Source: Entoloma clypeatum (lineage: Eukaryota > Basidiomycota > Agaricomycetes > Agaricales > Entolomataceae). Taken from it: a DNA stretch of 64,000 bases. Every line of letters begins with the position of its first letter. Position 1 is the first letter of the stretch. This document shows positions 29,745-41,771 of this stretch, piece by piece. The notes below the pieces were generated by a model, which was not told where the DNA came from, searched no databases, and saw only the letters and a list, made by a program, of their open reading frames with translations. A program made the position numbers and the translations under genes. The stretch lies in NCBI GenBank assembly GCA_963565915.1, contig OY751489.1:1860001-1924000 (forward strand), given 5' to 3'.

Positions 29745-31819
29745 CTATCGCACATTGTATATCTGCACAATAGTATCACTGGCAGGAGCATCCGAATTTC
29801 GCCTGACTGAGTAGTGGATCTCTATGCCCAGCTCCCTAGAGTTATCCTCGCTTTTCCGACAGTGGAACGAGCCCTGTACAATCGATCCTGAAAAATCAAT
29901 GCCTCAGTGAAGTCTGAATGCTACTCAGGAAGATACTAGCCTTCAGAGACGTCGATCGGTTCGCGCAACAGGAACAACGTTTGTTTCCAGTGTGTCGGCA
30001 CGCTTTTTGGGCCCGTGCTGAAACTCGTGGTAGAGTTTCGGTGGACGCCCGTGCTTCTTCGCCGTTGCGGGGCAGACTTGCCCCCGACTGGCCATAGTTC
30101 AGCCAGGACAACATCACCTTCCTTGACGAGTTTCACCTCCGTGGTGGCAGGAACCGGGTGACCGAATGGTGTAAAAAAGGTGTCGAAGTAAAGTACGAAC
30201 GCATTGACTTTCGTATGCCGTTCAGCAGTTGAAATCAGTGTAAAGGATGACGAGAAATCTAGCTGGCGCGATGTGACTTCACTGAGGACGAGATCCTGGA
30301 GCAGGTCCATTAGCAAGGACATTTGAAGCTGACTGAAGCCTACTTTTATCACATATGGCGCACTGAGCATAGTATGCGGCCCTACCACGTCAATAATGAC
30401 ATCGTCATAAAGATCCTTCGCCATGGCAGAGAGATCGAAACCTGGTGTTTAAATCAGAAAATAAGCAGGGGGATCTATGCAGAACTGTACCATAAACATC
30501 ACTCCAGAATTCAATGCGATCCTTGTAAATCTCAGAAGCATCGCAAAGACCGACCATCATACGGCACTGGCTAGGCGCCATGATCCCGTTCGGCCGCAAG
30601 AATCGATCTCTGGCATGTAGTACCGAATCGAGCATAGATTCGTACAACAGAGCGTACCCCATCCACTCGGAGATTATGATGTCGACCTGCCGGATGTCAT
30701 CGGGCAATGTAATTTCCTCCACTTTCCCCCGGACAACAGTGATGATGTCCTTGAAACCATTGGCTTCCACTATGCGCTCGGCTTTTTCAGCGATGTCGCT
30801 CGCATCCACTGCAATGACTCGCTTCGCGCCACTCCTGGCAGCAAATAAGGAGAGAATACCAGTTCCACAACCCACGTCGAGGACGATGGCATCATTGAAG
30901 AGCGCAGGATTTGTCAGGATAAAGTGAGCGTAAGTAGAAGTTCGCACTTTATCCTTAATCATGACAGCATGGATATCTGAAAAAAGCCCCTATCAGTCGG
31001 CCGAGACGGAAAATGAAAGCACCAACCATTCTCGGCGTAGCTTTTGAAGTAATGTGTGTCATCATCCTGAGGGGCAACGGGTGTCTGACTGGATGCAGCT
31101 TCGGCGGGCGCTTCTAGCAAACCAGTTACATTGATTTTCTGGGTAATAAGCGCCCGATATTCGACGAAATCCTGTTTTGCTTGAGCAAGTTTCCGTTCTA
31201 ATGTTCGAATCCTTCGTTGAGGATCCTCTGTTTTACGATCATCCTCATCAGAGTCCGACCAATTGTCGGGTTGCACCTCTAATCCATGAACATGTGTAAT
31301 CGTGCAGTATTTTACTTTCCACTCACGAAGCAATGCATCGTCCTCAAGGGTCGGTAGGAGGTATTCTTCTGACATGAAGAAGGCTTCACTTCCGGTGAAG
31401 GTGGAAAGGTCCCTGGGCGACGGTTTCTGGGACAAGTCTACTCAAATGTATTCCACTGACTGAGTACCACGTACTGTTTTCCGAATATAATTGATCAACC
31501 GCACACGTCCGTGGAAGTCAAGCGCTGGAAATTTGACAAGCGTTAGGTTTCGCTTTCAATTTGTTCTGTCGTACTGACATAGTCTCGAGCACGTTTCGTT
31601 TAAATCGAATCCATTGGTTTCTTTATCGTATTTAAGTGCATCCTCGACCGATGGCAGAGTTTTTTCGTCGAAAAGAGACTTGCATGATTGTTGTATGAGC
31701 GAATCAGAAGCCCAGTCGTCCCAATTCTGGTCATCGTCATCCGATCCTGACCTAGCGCCATCACTCTCGTCGCCTTCTCGGTTTTCGAAGCTAGCGGGGG
31801 GCGGTAGATGGAGACTCAT
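29745..31819 (-). CDS. PRMT3: Type I protein arginine methyltransferase, PRMT3-like
   Basis: Starts MSLHLPPPASFEN with an acidic stretch, then the fungal PRMT3 N-terminal block SLFDEKTLPSVEDALKYD and GFDLNETCSRL. The paired cysteines of the animal C2H2 finger are not evident. A coiled-coil region follows (RIRTLERKLAQAKQDF). The methyltransferase core has motif I VLDVGCGTGILSLFAA, the double-E loop SEWMGYALLYESM and the THW loop PTHWKQT. The beta-barrel end reads GSFHCRKSEDNSRELGIEIHY and stops at 29745. To join DVSEG to SIVQGSF, the last intron (29940-29888) must use a GC donor (GAAG/GCTAGT) with a CAG acceptor. PRMT3 asymmetrically dimethylates ribosomal protein uS5 in the cytosol. Confidence 0.88.
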
Positions 31820-32401
31820 TGAGGAGCAAAGTGCACGTCGTAGTAGAAAGGTTGGCGGTGTTGTGATTTGTGATCTAATCTAATCTCATTTTCTCTGATG
31901 AATATGCATTTATGTATGCAGTATATAGTGTGCTACCGCCTTTCTTCTTTCGAAGGATCGTCAAGGCAGATCGGCGCCCATTGTTACTTAGCAATTGTTT
32001 CCGCATTGACCAGCGGTCATCCACACCTGTACAGCCAGGGTCAAAGCCAGACAAGAGGTCTTCATGTAGCATCGGGAAAGAGCGAAGATCATATTTGCCG
32101 GGCGTCAATTTCTTATAAGTATGAACCAGACTGTGATGTGTTCAGGCGACTCACAGATTCAGAGTGTACTCAATACTTACTTGCTTCACGAAGCAATTTC
32201 GAGACTGTCGTGCCGTGCTTTATGAGCGGCTTCGGCTTCTGGTGAATTTCATGGACAGTCGTTCCGCTCGGTTGCGAGGCAGTCGTTGGGAGAGCGTCGA
32301 ATCGTTGAAAGATGGCAGTGCAGCTTCAAGGCAATATTGGTTACGTAACAAACTCCATCTTCGGTGCTACCACCAGATCCTACAGCCCTTGCTCGCTCGT
32401 T
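31820..32401. other. Divergent promoter region of PRMT3 and eIF1A
   Basis: No coding signal. It separates the start codons of two divergent genes and must contain both promoters. I see no distinctive element. Confidence 0.5.
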
Positions 32402-33063
32402 ATGCCGAAGGTGGGCTTTTCAATTCGTCTAGTAAGACAATCCGACTTATGCCCAAAATCGCGATTCTGTAGAATAAAGGAAAGGTATGTGGTTTACGCA
32501 TACGTCTTCGCAAACGAGATCCTCATTTATCATCAGGGAGGAAAAAATAGGAGACGTGGAAAGAACGAAAACGACGACGATAAGCGAGAGTTAGTTTTCC
32601 GGGAGGATGGGCAAGAGTATGCGCAGGTCACAAAAATGCTTGGGAATGGGCGTTTGGAGGCTCAGTGCTTCGATGGAGAGAAACGGTTAGCCCATATCCG
32701 GGGCAAAATGCGGAAAAAGGTGCGCACAAGAACGACGATTGGTACATCGGTCGTTTCTCATTCGTGGCTGGCCTCAATTTTAGGTGTGGATCAATCAAGG
32801 AGACATCATTCTCCTTTCTTTGCGGGATTTCCAGGATGATAAAGCGGATGTGATCGTCAAATACACGGCTGACGAAGCACGGAATTGTGCGTTGCCTTTT
32901 CTGTTCATTTTTTATCTGTTTGATCGTTGTCGTTATAGTGAAAGCATATGGTGAGCTGCCAGAGAACGCCAAAATAAACGAGACCGATACGTTTGGTGAG
33001 GAGGATGGAGAGTGCACATTCGAATTCGGTGATGAAGGAGAGGTGGATATCGATGATATCTAA
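32402..33063 (+). CDS. TIF11: Translation initiation factor eIF1A
   Basis: Five coding exons. Exon 1 is ATGCCGAAG (32402-32410) and exon 2 is only 12 nt (32473-32484, NKGK). Exon 3 is 32537-32719 ([10 protein letters not shown], the basic N-terminal tail, then [20 protein letters not shown]). Exon 4 is 32784-32886 ([19 protein letters not shown]). Exon 5 is 32939-33063 ([13 protein letters not shown], then the acidic tail ending [11 protein letters not shown]). The OB fold binds the 30S-like A site of the 40S subunit and, with eIF1, promotes scanning and start-codon selection. Both unstructured tails are present. All introns are GT-AG and 48-64 nt. Confidence 0.95.
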
Positions 33064-33482
33064 CGTTCCTTATCGGTACGTCCTCCCGCGCACCTTTCCA
33101 CGGCACTCTGATCACGTCTTTGACTAGCTTTGTTTGCTTCTGCCCATCCTTCATTCGAGTTTCTTTCATGTCGACTAGATTATATGATGGTTCAGGACAT
33201 CCCCATGCTCGCTGCTTTCGCATTTATCGATTACGAATGACCATGTGCTGGCCCCTGAAATTCCATTCCAGTCCTTTCTTTGACTGCTTTCGTTTGCTTT
33301 CATCTGCTTGCTGACAGGTAATCCGCACCGCTATTAATCTACGCATCTGCATCCAGATACATCTTTGATAAGGCTTATGATAGAAAGCATATGCATGTTC
33401 CTGTTGCTAAAGAGGCAGGGCATTGTCCCATTTGCAATTGCAGGTCTGTCTCTTTTCGCACACGACCGAAGATGTGGGAGAG
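33064..33482. other. Convergent spacer between eIF1A and the CCDC25-like gene
   Basis: 3' flanks of two convergent genes. No supported ORF. Confidence 0.5.
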
Positions 33483-34489
33483 TTACATGAAATCCTCTTC
33501 CAATTCTCTTCCTGTCTTTCGTGGAGCATCCTCGTCCTCTTCAACACTGAATAATAAGTCATACGATCGTGCAGCTTTCTCGGCCTCGCGTTGTCGAGCT
33601 AGCTCGGCATCTGCCTTTTTCTGTATGACCAGTAAGTCATGCGAGACGATTTGAAGAGAAAGATTCACCTTTTCTGCAGCTTGTCCCCTGCGGATCGCTG
33701 ACTCGGCTTTGATTCGGTCGATTCTTTCTTGCTCGTGATCAACAACCTTTTCGACCTTGGTCTTATTTAGACGGTTGACTATTGGGTTCTCGCGCTTGGA
33801 AACATGTACTGTTGTGAATGACCAATGTCAGAGCGCAACACAAAATGCGATCCAGATTGCCCTCACCTCGCTTTACCTGTCACCTATGCTCACCAAAGTA
33901 TCATTCTCCCACTTATGGCGTGTTACGCACCCGTTTATCATTGTGGAATGATACTTGGCCCACTGCCATATCGCCTGTTTTCTGCTCGTTGATGACTGAG
34001 CATTTACGATTTGGGAGATAGAAGGCAATACTGACTTTCAAATTATCGCCGGGGGTATAGATGATCGTTAAGTTGTCTTTCTTGTTTCCTTTAACAAGCC
34101 TCATAAAATAGATGCGCAGATGGAAAGGAGGGGCACGAGGGCACCTTCAATAGAATTGGCCTTGACGAGTTGTGCGCAGTCGGTCAGCAGAGCTTCTGGT
34201 ATGCTCTCCCAGATTATCTTGTCCGGCATTCGTAGATAAACATGTGCCGAGGAAAGCTTGTCGACGTGAAACCAGATGTCTTGTGGCCAAGCATATTTGA
34301 TGAGCTCTTCATCTGGAAGCAGCAGTTGTGGATAGAATCCATCGGCCGTAGGGATGTGCACTGACTTTCTACCTTGTCGCGGCCCATGTAGATTGTGGCA
34401 GGTGGCTCTATGGCTGATGCATCGCTTGAGAACCGGTAAGTAGGATATGCTCAGATATGGTCACCATTGGAAGTGAAGAACAGGACCAT
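33483..34489 (-). CDS. CCDC25/Jlp2-like protein (NFACT-R domain)
   Basis: Start MVLFFTSN at 34489. Later exons carry [89 protein letters not shown], then a charged coiled-coil and the C-terminal ELEEDFM. This matches the single-domain relatives of the NFACT-R (DUF814) family, human CCDC25 and yeast Jlp2. The molecular role in fungi is not settled; NFACT-R domains in NEMF/Rqc2 contact ribosomes and tRNA. The first intron border is uncertain. Its start codon is 166 bp from that of the RBM25-like gene, so the promoter is shared. Confidence 0.85.
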
Positions 34490-34655
34490 CGTGGAGGAAC
34501 AGACGTCAAAATCCGTGGGAACTTGTTTCTTACTCTCGCTCCTCCATCTCCCAGCTTCCCTTGTTATCCGGCAAGTGTAGAACCCCTCCTGCTAGCTGGG
34601 AAATGAGCTGACTTTCCCCACAGTCACTGCCAGATTCCAGCTTAAAATCGTCAAA

Positions 34656-36912
34656 ATGCTTCCTATGCCCAATCGGTTAGGACTTGGTCTGCGTCCACCT
34701 TTGCCGTCTTACGGCCAGGGTCCCTCAATGTCGGCTCTCGCACAGCAGCAGCAAATGCAATTTGCTCCTCCGCAAATTCAGAAGCAGACATCCCTTTTTG
34801 TTGGCTCAATCTCCGGTGGCATCACCGATGCATTCTTGAATAGGTTCTTGACGGTATGGATGGCCTGCCTGTGTGTCTCCCATCTGAATCATTGTGCTAG
34901 GCATGCGGTCCCGTAAAGTCATTCAAACGTCTGATTACTCCAGCCAACAAACCCCAAGGGTTTGGCTTCGCCGAGTATGAAGAACCAGACGGGGCGCTAA
35001 GAGCATTGGAGCTCATAAATGGGATAGAGCTGCCTGCTCTAGAAGATGGATGTGCGAACAAGAAGTTGCTGGTGCGTTTATCTGATCGTGTGAGCTTATT
35101 ACAAGCCTACGTCGATTTGTCCTTTTCTTTTCCCAAGATTAAAGCCGACGAGAAGACGCGTGCCTTTCTTGACGCCTATAGCTCACAGCGAATGGTCACT
35201 GATGTTTGTCGTCTCATTTTTCTCTGGAGGTTTCGTAACTGACCCATTCGTCGACAGGCCGATGAAGCACAAAAACAACAATCTAAGGCCAAGTTGGATG
35301 AACTGGTACAGGAAATAAATCGCACCTCACAAGAAGCCGCGAACAATGGACTACTTGACAAGGAGAAATACGTGATACCGCCCCACCTTCATGATCTCCA
35401 AGAAGCCGATTTGCCTGAAACCCAGCGTGGCCTTGTCATCTCGGAAATCGCTCAATTCCGCGAACGTGCCGCCAAACGGGAACGTGAAAAGCAACGTGAT
35501 GCCCGAGAGAGTGTCCCCGTACTTGCGCCGAGTGGACCCAAGGTGCGGGAATGGGGAAAGCCTCAACAGCAACCAGCGCAGCCTCAACAAATGTCGGGCT
35601 CCACGCAATTCAACAAGCAGCATGGGTATGGCAAAGGGGCACAAGGTTACAGTAAGCCTGTTGGTTTTATAAAAGCAGAAGAAGGCAGTTCTATCGATGG
35701 CGGCGCACGGCTGGCGGCTGGCAGGCCGACAAAGACTGACGAAGAACTGGAAGAGGAGAGAAAAGAAACGAGACGGCGAGATGAGGAAGTATCCTTCAGA
35801 GACGTGAGTAAAATCAAGAACGGCAAGATTATTTTTCTGACTTCATTCTCAAGCGCGAGCGTCGATACGAGCCGAGAGAACGGACACGTATCCAAGCGCT
35901 TGAACGTGCGATCGGCCGGGAACGAACGACTAAAGAGCAAGAGGAGCGCCAGGCAATTGAAATGCGTTCACGACTGGATATTTGGGACGACGACGAAAGT
36001 GATGAACCTTTTTACGTTGATCGGTACGTCGCCCTCAAGATCAACCGCAGGATTGTAATTTAACAACTTCTGAATCACTAGCGCACGCTGGCGTGTTCTT
36101 CGCGCAAGGCGACTTCAAGCAGAGGAGGAAGCAGACGCCAAAGCGCGTCGGTTCGAAGAACAAGAGGCCGAAAACTTGCGTCAGGCATCAGAAGACTTCT
36201 TGGCTCGTCAGATGGACGAAATGCAGGCGCTTGCAGAGGAGCAGCGGAAAGCTGGTTTGCTCCTTGACGACGGCGCTCCTGTCAGGCTCAATGTCTCTAT
36301 TGCTACCGCTCCTTTCAAGGAGGCTAGCACGAAAGAAAAGACCACTTTATTCAGTCAAGAGGAAGAGGAAGAGGATGCGATCAAGAAACGAAAAGTTCCG
36401 CTGGTCAAGCTCGATTTTAGCGTGGCTGAGAGTGGAGAACAGACGAGAGAAAGATTGGAAAGGATCAAATTGTCGGTGCCGCACGATAAAGAAACGTTGT
36501 TCAAGGCGAAAGTCCGGTGGGATGGTCTATCTGATGTGAGTTGTTTGCCTACGCCGCTCTAGTTCACATTTGACCATGGCCAACCTCTCAGAGCATCATC
36601 GACCGAAAGTTCGAATCATTGGTGAAGCGGCAAATGATAAAGTATCTTGGTGAATTGGAGGATGATGATCTAATCATGTTTGTACTTGAACATCTGAAGG
36701 ACCACAAGACTCCACAGAAGCTTGTTGAAGGACTGGAGCCGGTGCGCGGCCACATTCGTGCTTTCAAAGGTCTTTTCTGATTGACACGGTCTCATCATTA
36801 GGTGTTGGAGGAAGAAGCCATCGAATTCACACTGAGCATCTGGCGCCAAGTCATCTTCGAGAGCATGGCGTACAATGAAGGACTTTTGACGGATAGGATG
36901 CTCGTCGACTGA
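34656..36912 (+). CDS. RBM25-like RRM and PWI domain splicing factor
   Basis: Starts MLPMPNRLGLGLRPPLPS. A Pro/Gln-rich N-terminus leads to an RRM (RNP2 SLFVGSI; RNP1 GFGFAEYE, near 34970), then a helical segment (LDELVQEINRTSQEA) and a long charged Arg/Glu-rich region. That region carries the RBM25-type WDDDESDEPFY and RRYEPRERTR. The C-terminal PWI domain has KFESLVKRQMIKYLGEL, DDDLIMFVLEHL and the final WRQVIFE. Human RBM25 binds exonic enhancers and recruits U1 snRNP; the yeast counterpart is probably Snu71. Several introns of 50-80 nt break the frame. The stop is at 36910-36912. Confidence 0.88.
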
Positions 36913-37713
36913 TCACGGGTTGGATTATTTTGGATCTTTCATGACGGCAGGTGCGTTGTGAGCATTGGGAGTTGATTGGGAGTTTATTCTGCTGAGGTAT
37001 GCATATGTCTTTCATGGAGTGTAGTATTTTTGGCGGGTTTTAGGAGGTTAATGGCGGTAAGCTTGGGGGAGAGAGATTTGACTATTGCTCAGGAAAGAAG
37101 TGACGTGAGTTCACCATTCGATCCATTCATAAATTAAATGATATTGCGTTCTTTCCTCCACATGGAGTTCACGAGTATCAAGTCGATTTGATATGGACTG
37201 CCGAGAGATGGATGTATTGCGTCGATGAGTTTCCAAACTTTCCTTCTGTCAAAAAGAGAAAGTTAATTGCACCAGTGAGCTGGGGGGTTGCTGCAGGTAG
37301 TGATCGCCACTGGAGTAATGATCTAGCTCGTGTTTATGGGAGTAGATGCCTTTGCCATCGGCTCCACCGTCTCTCTCTCTGACCATGAGGTGCACTTTCT
37401 AAATTGCGACCCGGTTGATTTGTTGTCAGAATTAAACCTGGTATTGAAGAGTCTTTCTGACTGGGTGCGTCCCAATGGATTTTGTACCAGCCCCATGGGC
37501 TAGCTTGTTTGTAGAATTTCTGGTACTCGTCTTCAATTTTATTGACCGGGTTGACCTAATTTTAAACCCGGTGCTGTAAGTATGATGGCAAGTTCGGATC
37601 TGCTTTTGGCCAACTTCTCAAGTTGCTAACCACCCCAAATACCGGCTGATGCGCTCCATATATAAGGCCCATCCTCGCGTCCTTGTTTCCTAAGCCTCGT
37701 TGGAACAGCTACC
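36913..37713. other. Intergenic region before the trehalase gene
   Basis: About 0.8 kb. Related phrases such as ACCCGGTTGAT and TTAAACC(T/C)GGT recur around 37410-37575, which may be a decayed short repeat. No convincing gene. A TATA-like ATATATAAGG lies near 37659, about 55 bp before the trehalase ATG. Confidence 0.4.
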
Positions 37714-40637
37714 ATGCTCACGGCGCTCGTCACAGTCGCTTGCCTCCTTAATGGTGGTCTTGCCCAGTCGACTCGTCTTCCGACAATCACCATCCAGACG
37801 TCGACCCCCACTCCGACAGCTCCGGTCAGCAATAATCTGCCATCCCAAGCTCCGCTTCCTCCCAAGCAGGCTTGGTGTCCTTCGGAAATATTCTGCGCAG
37901 GATCGGTCAGTACATGATCTTTCTTTTATGAATACGTCGTTCACGCGAGCCGACTGCTGTGAAGTTGCTGCAAACAGTCGGCGTTGCCAATCTCTACCCA
38001 GACGACAAGACTTTCATTGACAAGGTACGCGCCTAATGGGGCTATGCCTTCTCTGTTGAGTTGAGTTGAACCCCGCACAGCCTACCAGTAAAGGGTCCCA
38101 ACTGGTTCTAGCTGATTTCAACAACCTCACGTCTTCGGGCAATCCTACATATGGCCAGATTGTCAACTTTGTTGATAGCGACTTCAAAGGCGAGGGTCTC
38201 GAGCTGGAGGCTATACCGCTTGCGAACTTCAAGCCGAACCCATCCTTCTTGAACAACATTTCCCTCCCCATCGTTAAAGCATTTGCTCAGACTGTTCATG
38301 GGTACTGGGCGCAGCTCATTCGGTCGACCAACTCGTCTGTTCTCTGCCCGCAAGGACCCACCGGTTGCGAGAGCAGCTTGATTCCCCTGAATCACACATT
38401 TGTCGTCCCTGGTCAGTCGACTCCTTCTCGCCTTGTATGTAACACACGACTAACAAGCAAAATGCAAGGTGGCCGTTTTCGAGAACAGTATTATTGGGAT
38501 AGTTTTTGGATCATGGAAGGCCTGATTCAATCAGAACTCTACGACGTTGCTGCCGACACTCTGCAAAACTTCATGGATGAGCTTGACAAGTATGGTTTCA
38601 TCCCCAATGGGGGAAGAATTTACTGTATGGATTTTTTACCTACTATCTATTCGCTTCCAGCTCACGTACCACCACCAGACTTGAATCGATCCCAGCCCCC
38701 TGTCTTCATCCATGTTCGTCCCCGCCCCCGTCCTTAACATAAATATGCTAATCTCGAATTGGATTCGCAGATGCTGTCGACTTATGTCACTGCCACCGGC
38801 AACAACAGTATCCTTCAGAGAGCTCTGCCTCTAGCAGAGGTAGGTTTCTGGTTATACGACGTGCCGTGTTCTCTGACTCAGCAGCGTTTAGAAAGAGCTT
38901 CAATGGTGGAGCACTAATCGTAGCGTCAATGTCACAAGCTCCTATTCCAGTCAAACCCATACGGTGTACCATTACGCTGTCAACAACACTGCTCCTCGCC
39001 CAGAGTCTTATCTCACCGGTCCGCCCATGTTCATTCATCAATTTTTGCCATTTTCAATTTTTGTCTCCAGATTACTTGACTGCCAACGTTCCTGCTACTT
39101 TGAATGATACTCAACGGGCTGCCCTATACGCTGAGCTCGCCAGCGGCGCTGAAACTGGTGTGTACAAGTCTATTCATACGACGTGATCGTCATTAAGGAT
39201 ACCATGGCGTAGGATGGGATTACAGTACGCGGTGGCTCGCAGAACCTAACACGGTCAGCAGTCAAGGTCTGCGCAGTCTGAACGTCAGGAACACGATCGC
39301 GGTTGAGCTCAACAGCCTGCTTTGTGAGTTGAATCCGTCTGGAACTCTTGCAACGGCACCCTTTTGCTTACGAATTCCTGCCATCAGACAAGAATCACCT
39401 CATCATGGCTGGTTTCTATAATACAACGGACAGTGCCTCTGCGAACAGACATACTGCGGCTGCCACTGCTCTCAAGGCTGCAATCCTCGATCTCTTTTGG
39501 GATTCTTCCAAGGTATGTCACTTTTAACATGTATCTAGGTCATATCCATTTACAAGGTTACCAGCTGGCTTTCTATGACTATAACCTTGCCACGAACAAG
39601 AGAAATACGGGCTTCAGTGCCGCAACATTTTACCCTCTGTGGAACGGCATCATTCCCGATGACCTCTTGAGCAGTCAAGAGAAAGCCTTCGGTTTCTTCT
39701 CTTCGCTCAACATGGTTATGAATCGCTATAACGGAACTTTCCCTGCCACTTTTGTTGATTCTGGTCTTCAGTGGTGAATATCTTCATATGGTTCCTGAGT
39801 TCCTTTTTGTGATGCTTTTTCCACAGGGACGCTCCCAACACTTGGCCACCCCATCAATATATTATACTTCAAGCACTGCGGGCCTTACCGTCGAACATTA
39901 CAAGCGGTCCCTTGCCTACTCCTGGTTCCAAGCGGTCGACCTTTGACCTCATTCCTTCCGGACAACTTGGTCTTGAAGAATCTCAGCTTCCTGGACAACC
40001 TGTTTATTCCGGCTCGAAGACTCCTCGGAATGCTACCGCCACTGGTTCTGCTGCCGACATCAATGCACATAGCGGAACTGTTGTCAATGGTGGTAACGTT
40101 ACAAGTGGAGAGGGTTGGGGAGCAGCGTTGCAGCGCGAATTGGCTAATCGATACTTGACTAGCTCATACTGCAGCTGGTACGTTAACAACTTGTCAAGTA
40201 GAAAAGGCGCTTGAATCCCTCTTGTTCATAGGCTCGCTACTGGTGGCTCTATCTCAGGACTCGTCCCAAGACTCTCGCCTGCCGAGTTGAATGTCACACA
40301 GAGCATTAATAACACCGGAAACATGTTCGAAAAGTTTTCTGTCTTGGACGTCGACTCTGCTGGCCGTGGAGGAGAATATACCGTTCAGGTCAGCATTATC
40401 CCGGTTTGTGACTCGCTATGTGCTGACAGATGATAGGCTGGATTCGGATGGACCAACGGAGCAGTTTTATGGGTTGCGAGCGTGTATGGCGGTGTCCTCA
40501 ATAACCCACAATGCCCCGACCTTTTGGATATCCCAGCCGCCACAAGCGGTAAAAATTCCGCGATAACATCTTTTTCTGTGGCGCCGAAATCGATGGCGTT
40601 GGCTGCCGCAGGACTTTTTATTCACCTTTTAATGTAA
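37714..40637 (+). CDS. Secreted GH37 trehalase, probably GPI-anchored
   Basis: Starts with a signal peptide (MLTALVTVACLLNGGLAQS). GH37 signature 1 is PGGRFREQYYWDSFW (near 38475), completed across an intron. The catalytic acid lies in GWDYSTRW, again restored by splicing near 39210. Signature 2 is LQWDAPNTWPP. The C-terminal block GRGGEYTVQAGFGWTNG contains the second catalytic region. Many N-x-S/T sites suggest glycosylation. The last residues (KSMALAAAGLFIHLLM) are hydrophobic after a small-residue stretch, as in GPI-anchor signals. It would split external trehalose into two glucose at the cell surface. Over ten short introns; I found no frame break. The neighbouring carboxylesterase is also secreted. 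Confidence 0.9.
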
Positions 40638-41771
40638 TGTGACAGTGTCATACCGCTCTTTCAGGAATCTTGTCATTTTGCATCCGATTCTATGGATGCA
40701 CTTAATGTTCAAATACACTCGTTTGCCTCGGAGTTATATGCGGGTACATCAATAACTAAGCTCCTGGGCTTCCATGCGTCTGGTGCACGTCGACCCCTCA
40801 GATTGGGAACTTTTCATCTTCATCTCCTTGTCCATCCATTGAGAAATTAGCCGGAGAACCTCCTGCCGACAAACCGAAGGTGCGGCTCGGGGGGATACTT
40901 ATTCGAGATTATATGGTTGTTATGTATTAGTCCCTTTTTTTTCTTTTTTTTTTTTTCTTCTGCGAGCACATGGTCGCTCGATGAAGAGGCACGACAGCTG
41001 ATGCCAAGGTCCATAGCAATTCTGTTCAAACGGCGCGGCAGCGTCGGTTAGGATCCGAACGCCGCAAAGTATTCAATTATCATTATCTGACTGCGACAGA
41101 CTGCGACGCGACATGACATCCAGCGAGGGCTACTGTATGTGTTCCCGGACATGTACAACCCTTCCAACAATCTTTATCATCAGCCTGCGCTGAATGCAGA
41201 GGACTGGTGGCGGGCAACGATCCTCCACTTTCAGGCGCCGACGAATCCATCATCATTGGTCTGCTCGCAGCAAAAAGAAAACGAATTGAGTGTGCAACTA
41301 GAGTCTGACTATGGGAGACTAACCCCGCAAATAGATCACGTATTTCGAATTCAACCATCATCACACTCGAAGTAGGTACCGTTTACAAGTGCAGAGTATG
41401 GGGTTGTATAGGGTACCACTCTGTAAGTCCTCCTTGTTAGTTCATACTCCCCGTTTGGGGAGCCATGGAAGTTTGGGCCCTTGTGATTCTATGGGAAGGA
41501 ATCTCCAAGTTTTTGATGTCTAGCCATGATCCTAATCGGCTGTCGGGCCTTGAGATGGACAAAACGGGTTCCGGTCGTCGAGGAACTACCCCGATGGCCG
41601 TCAAACGACCTGGTCGCCCAATTACGGATCTGTCCATCTGGCTCGCGTGATGTCCAAGCTCATCAACTTGCCACGATATGTATCTAATCCCGGGTGCAGT
41701 GGCGATATTTAATGAGCGGTTGGGATGTGGGGGACCACTCATGCTACGGTGACCCTCTGACTTGCAAGATA
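40638..41771. other. Intergenic region between trehalase and carboxylesterase
   Basis: About 1.1 kb with a T-rich tract at 40931-40959 and a small hairpin CTCCCC-GTTT-GGGGAG near 41446. The frame at 41139-41375 has no recognisable domain. Nothing else is supported. Confidence 0.45.
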
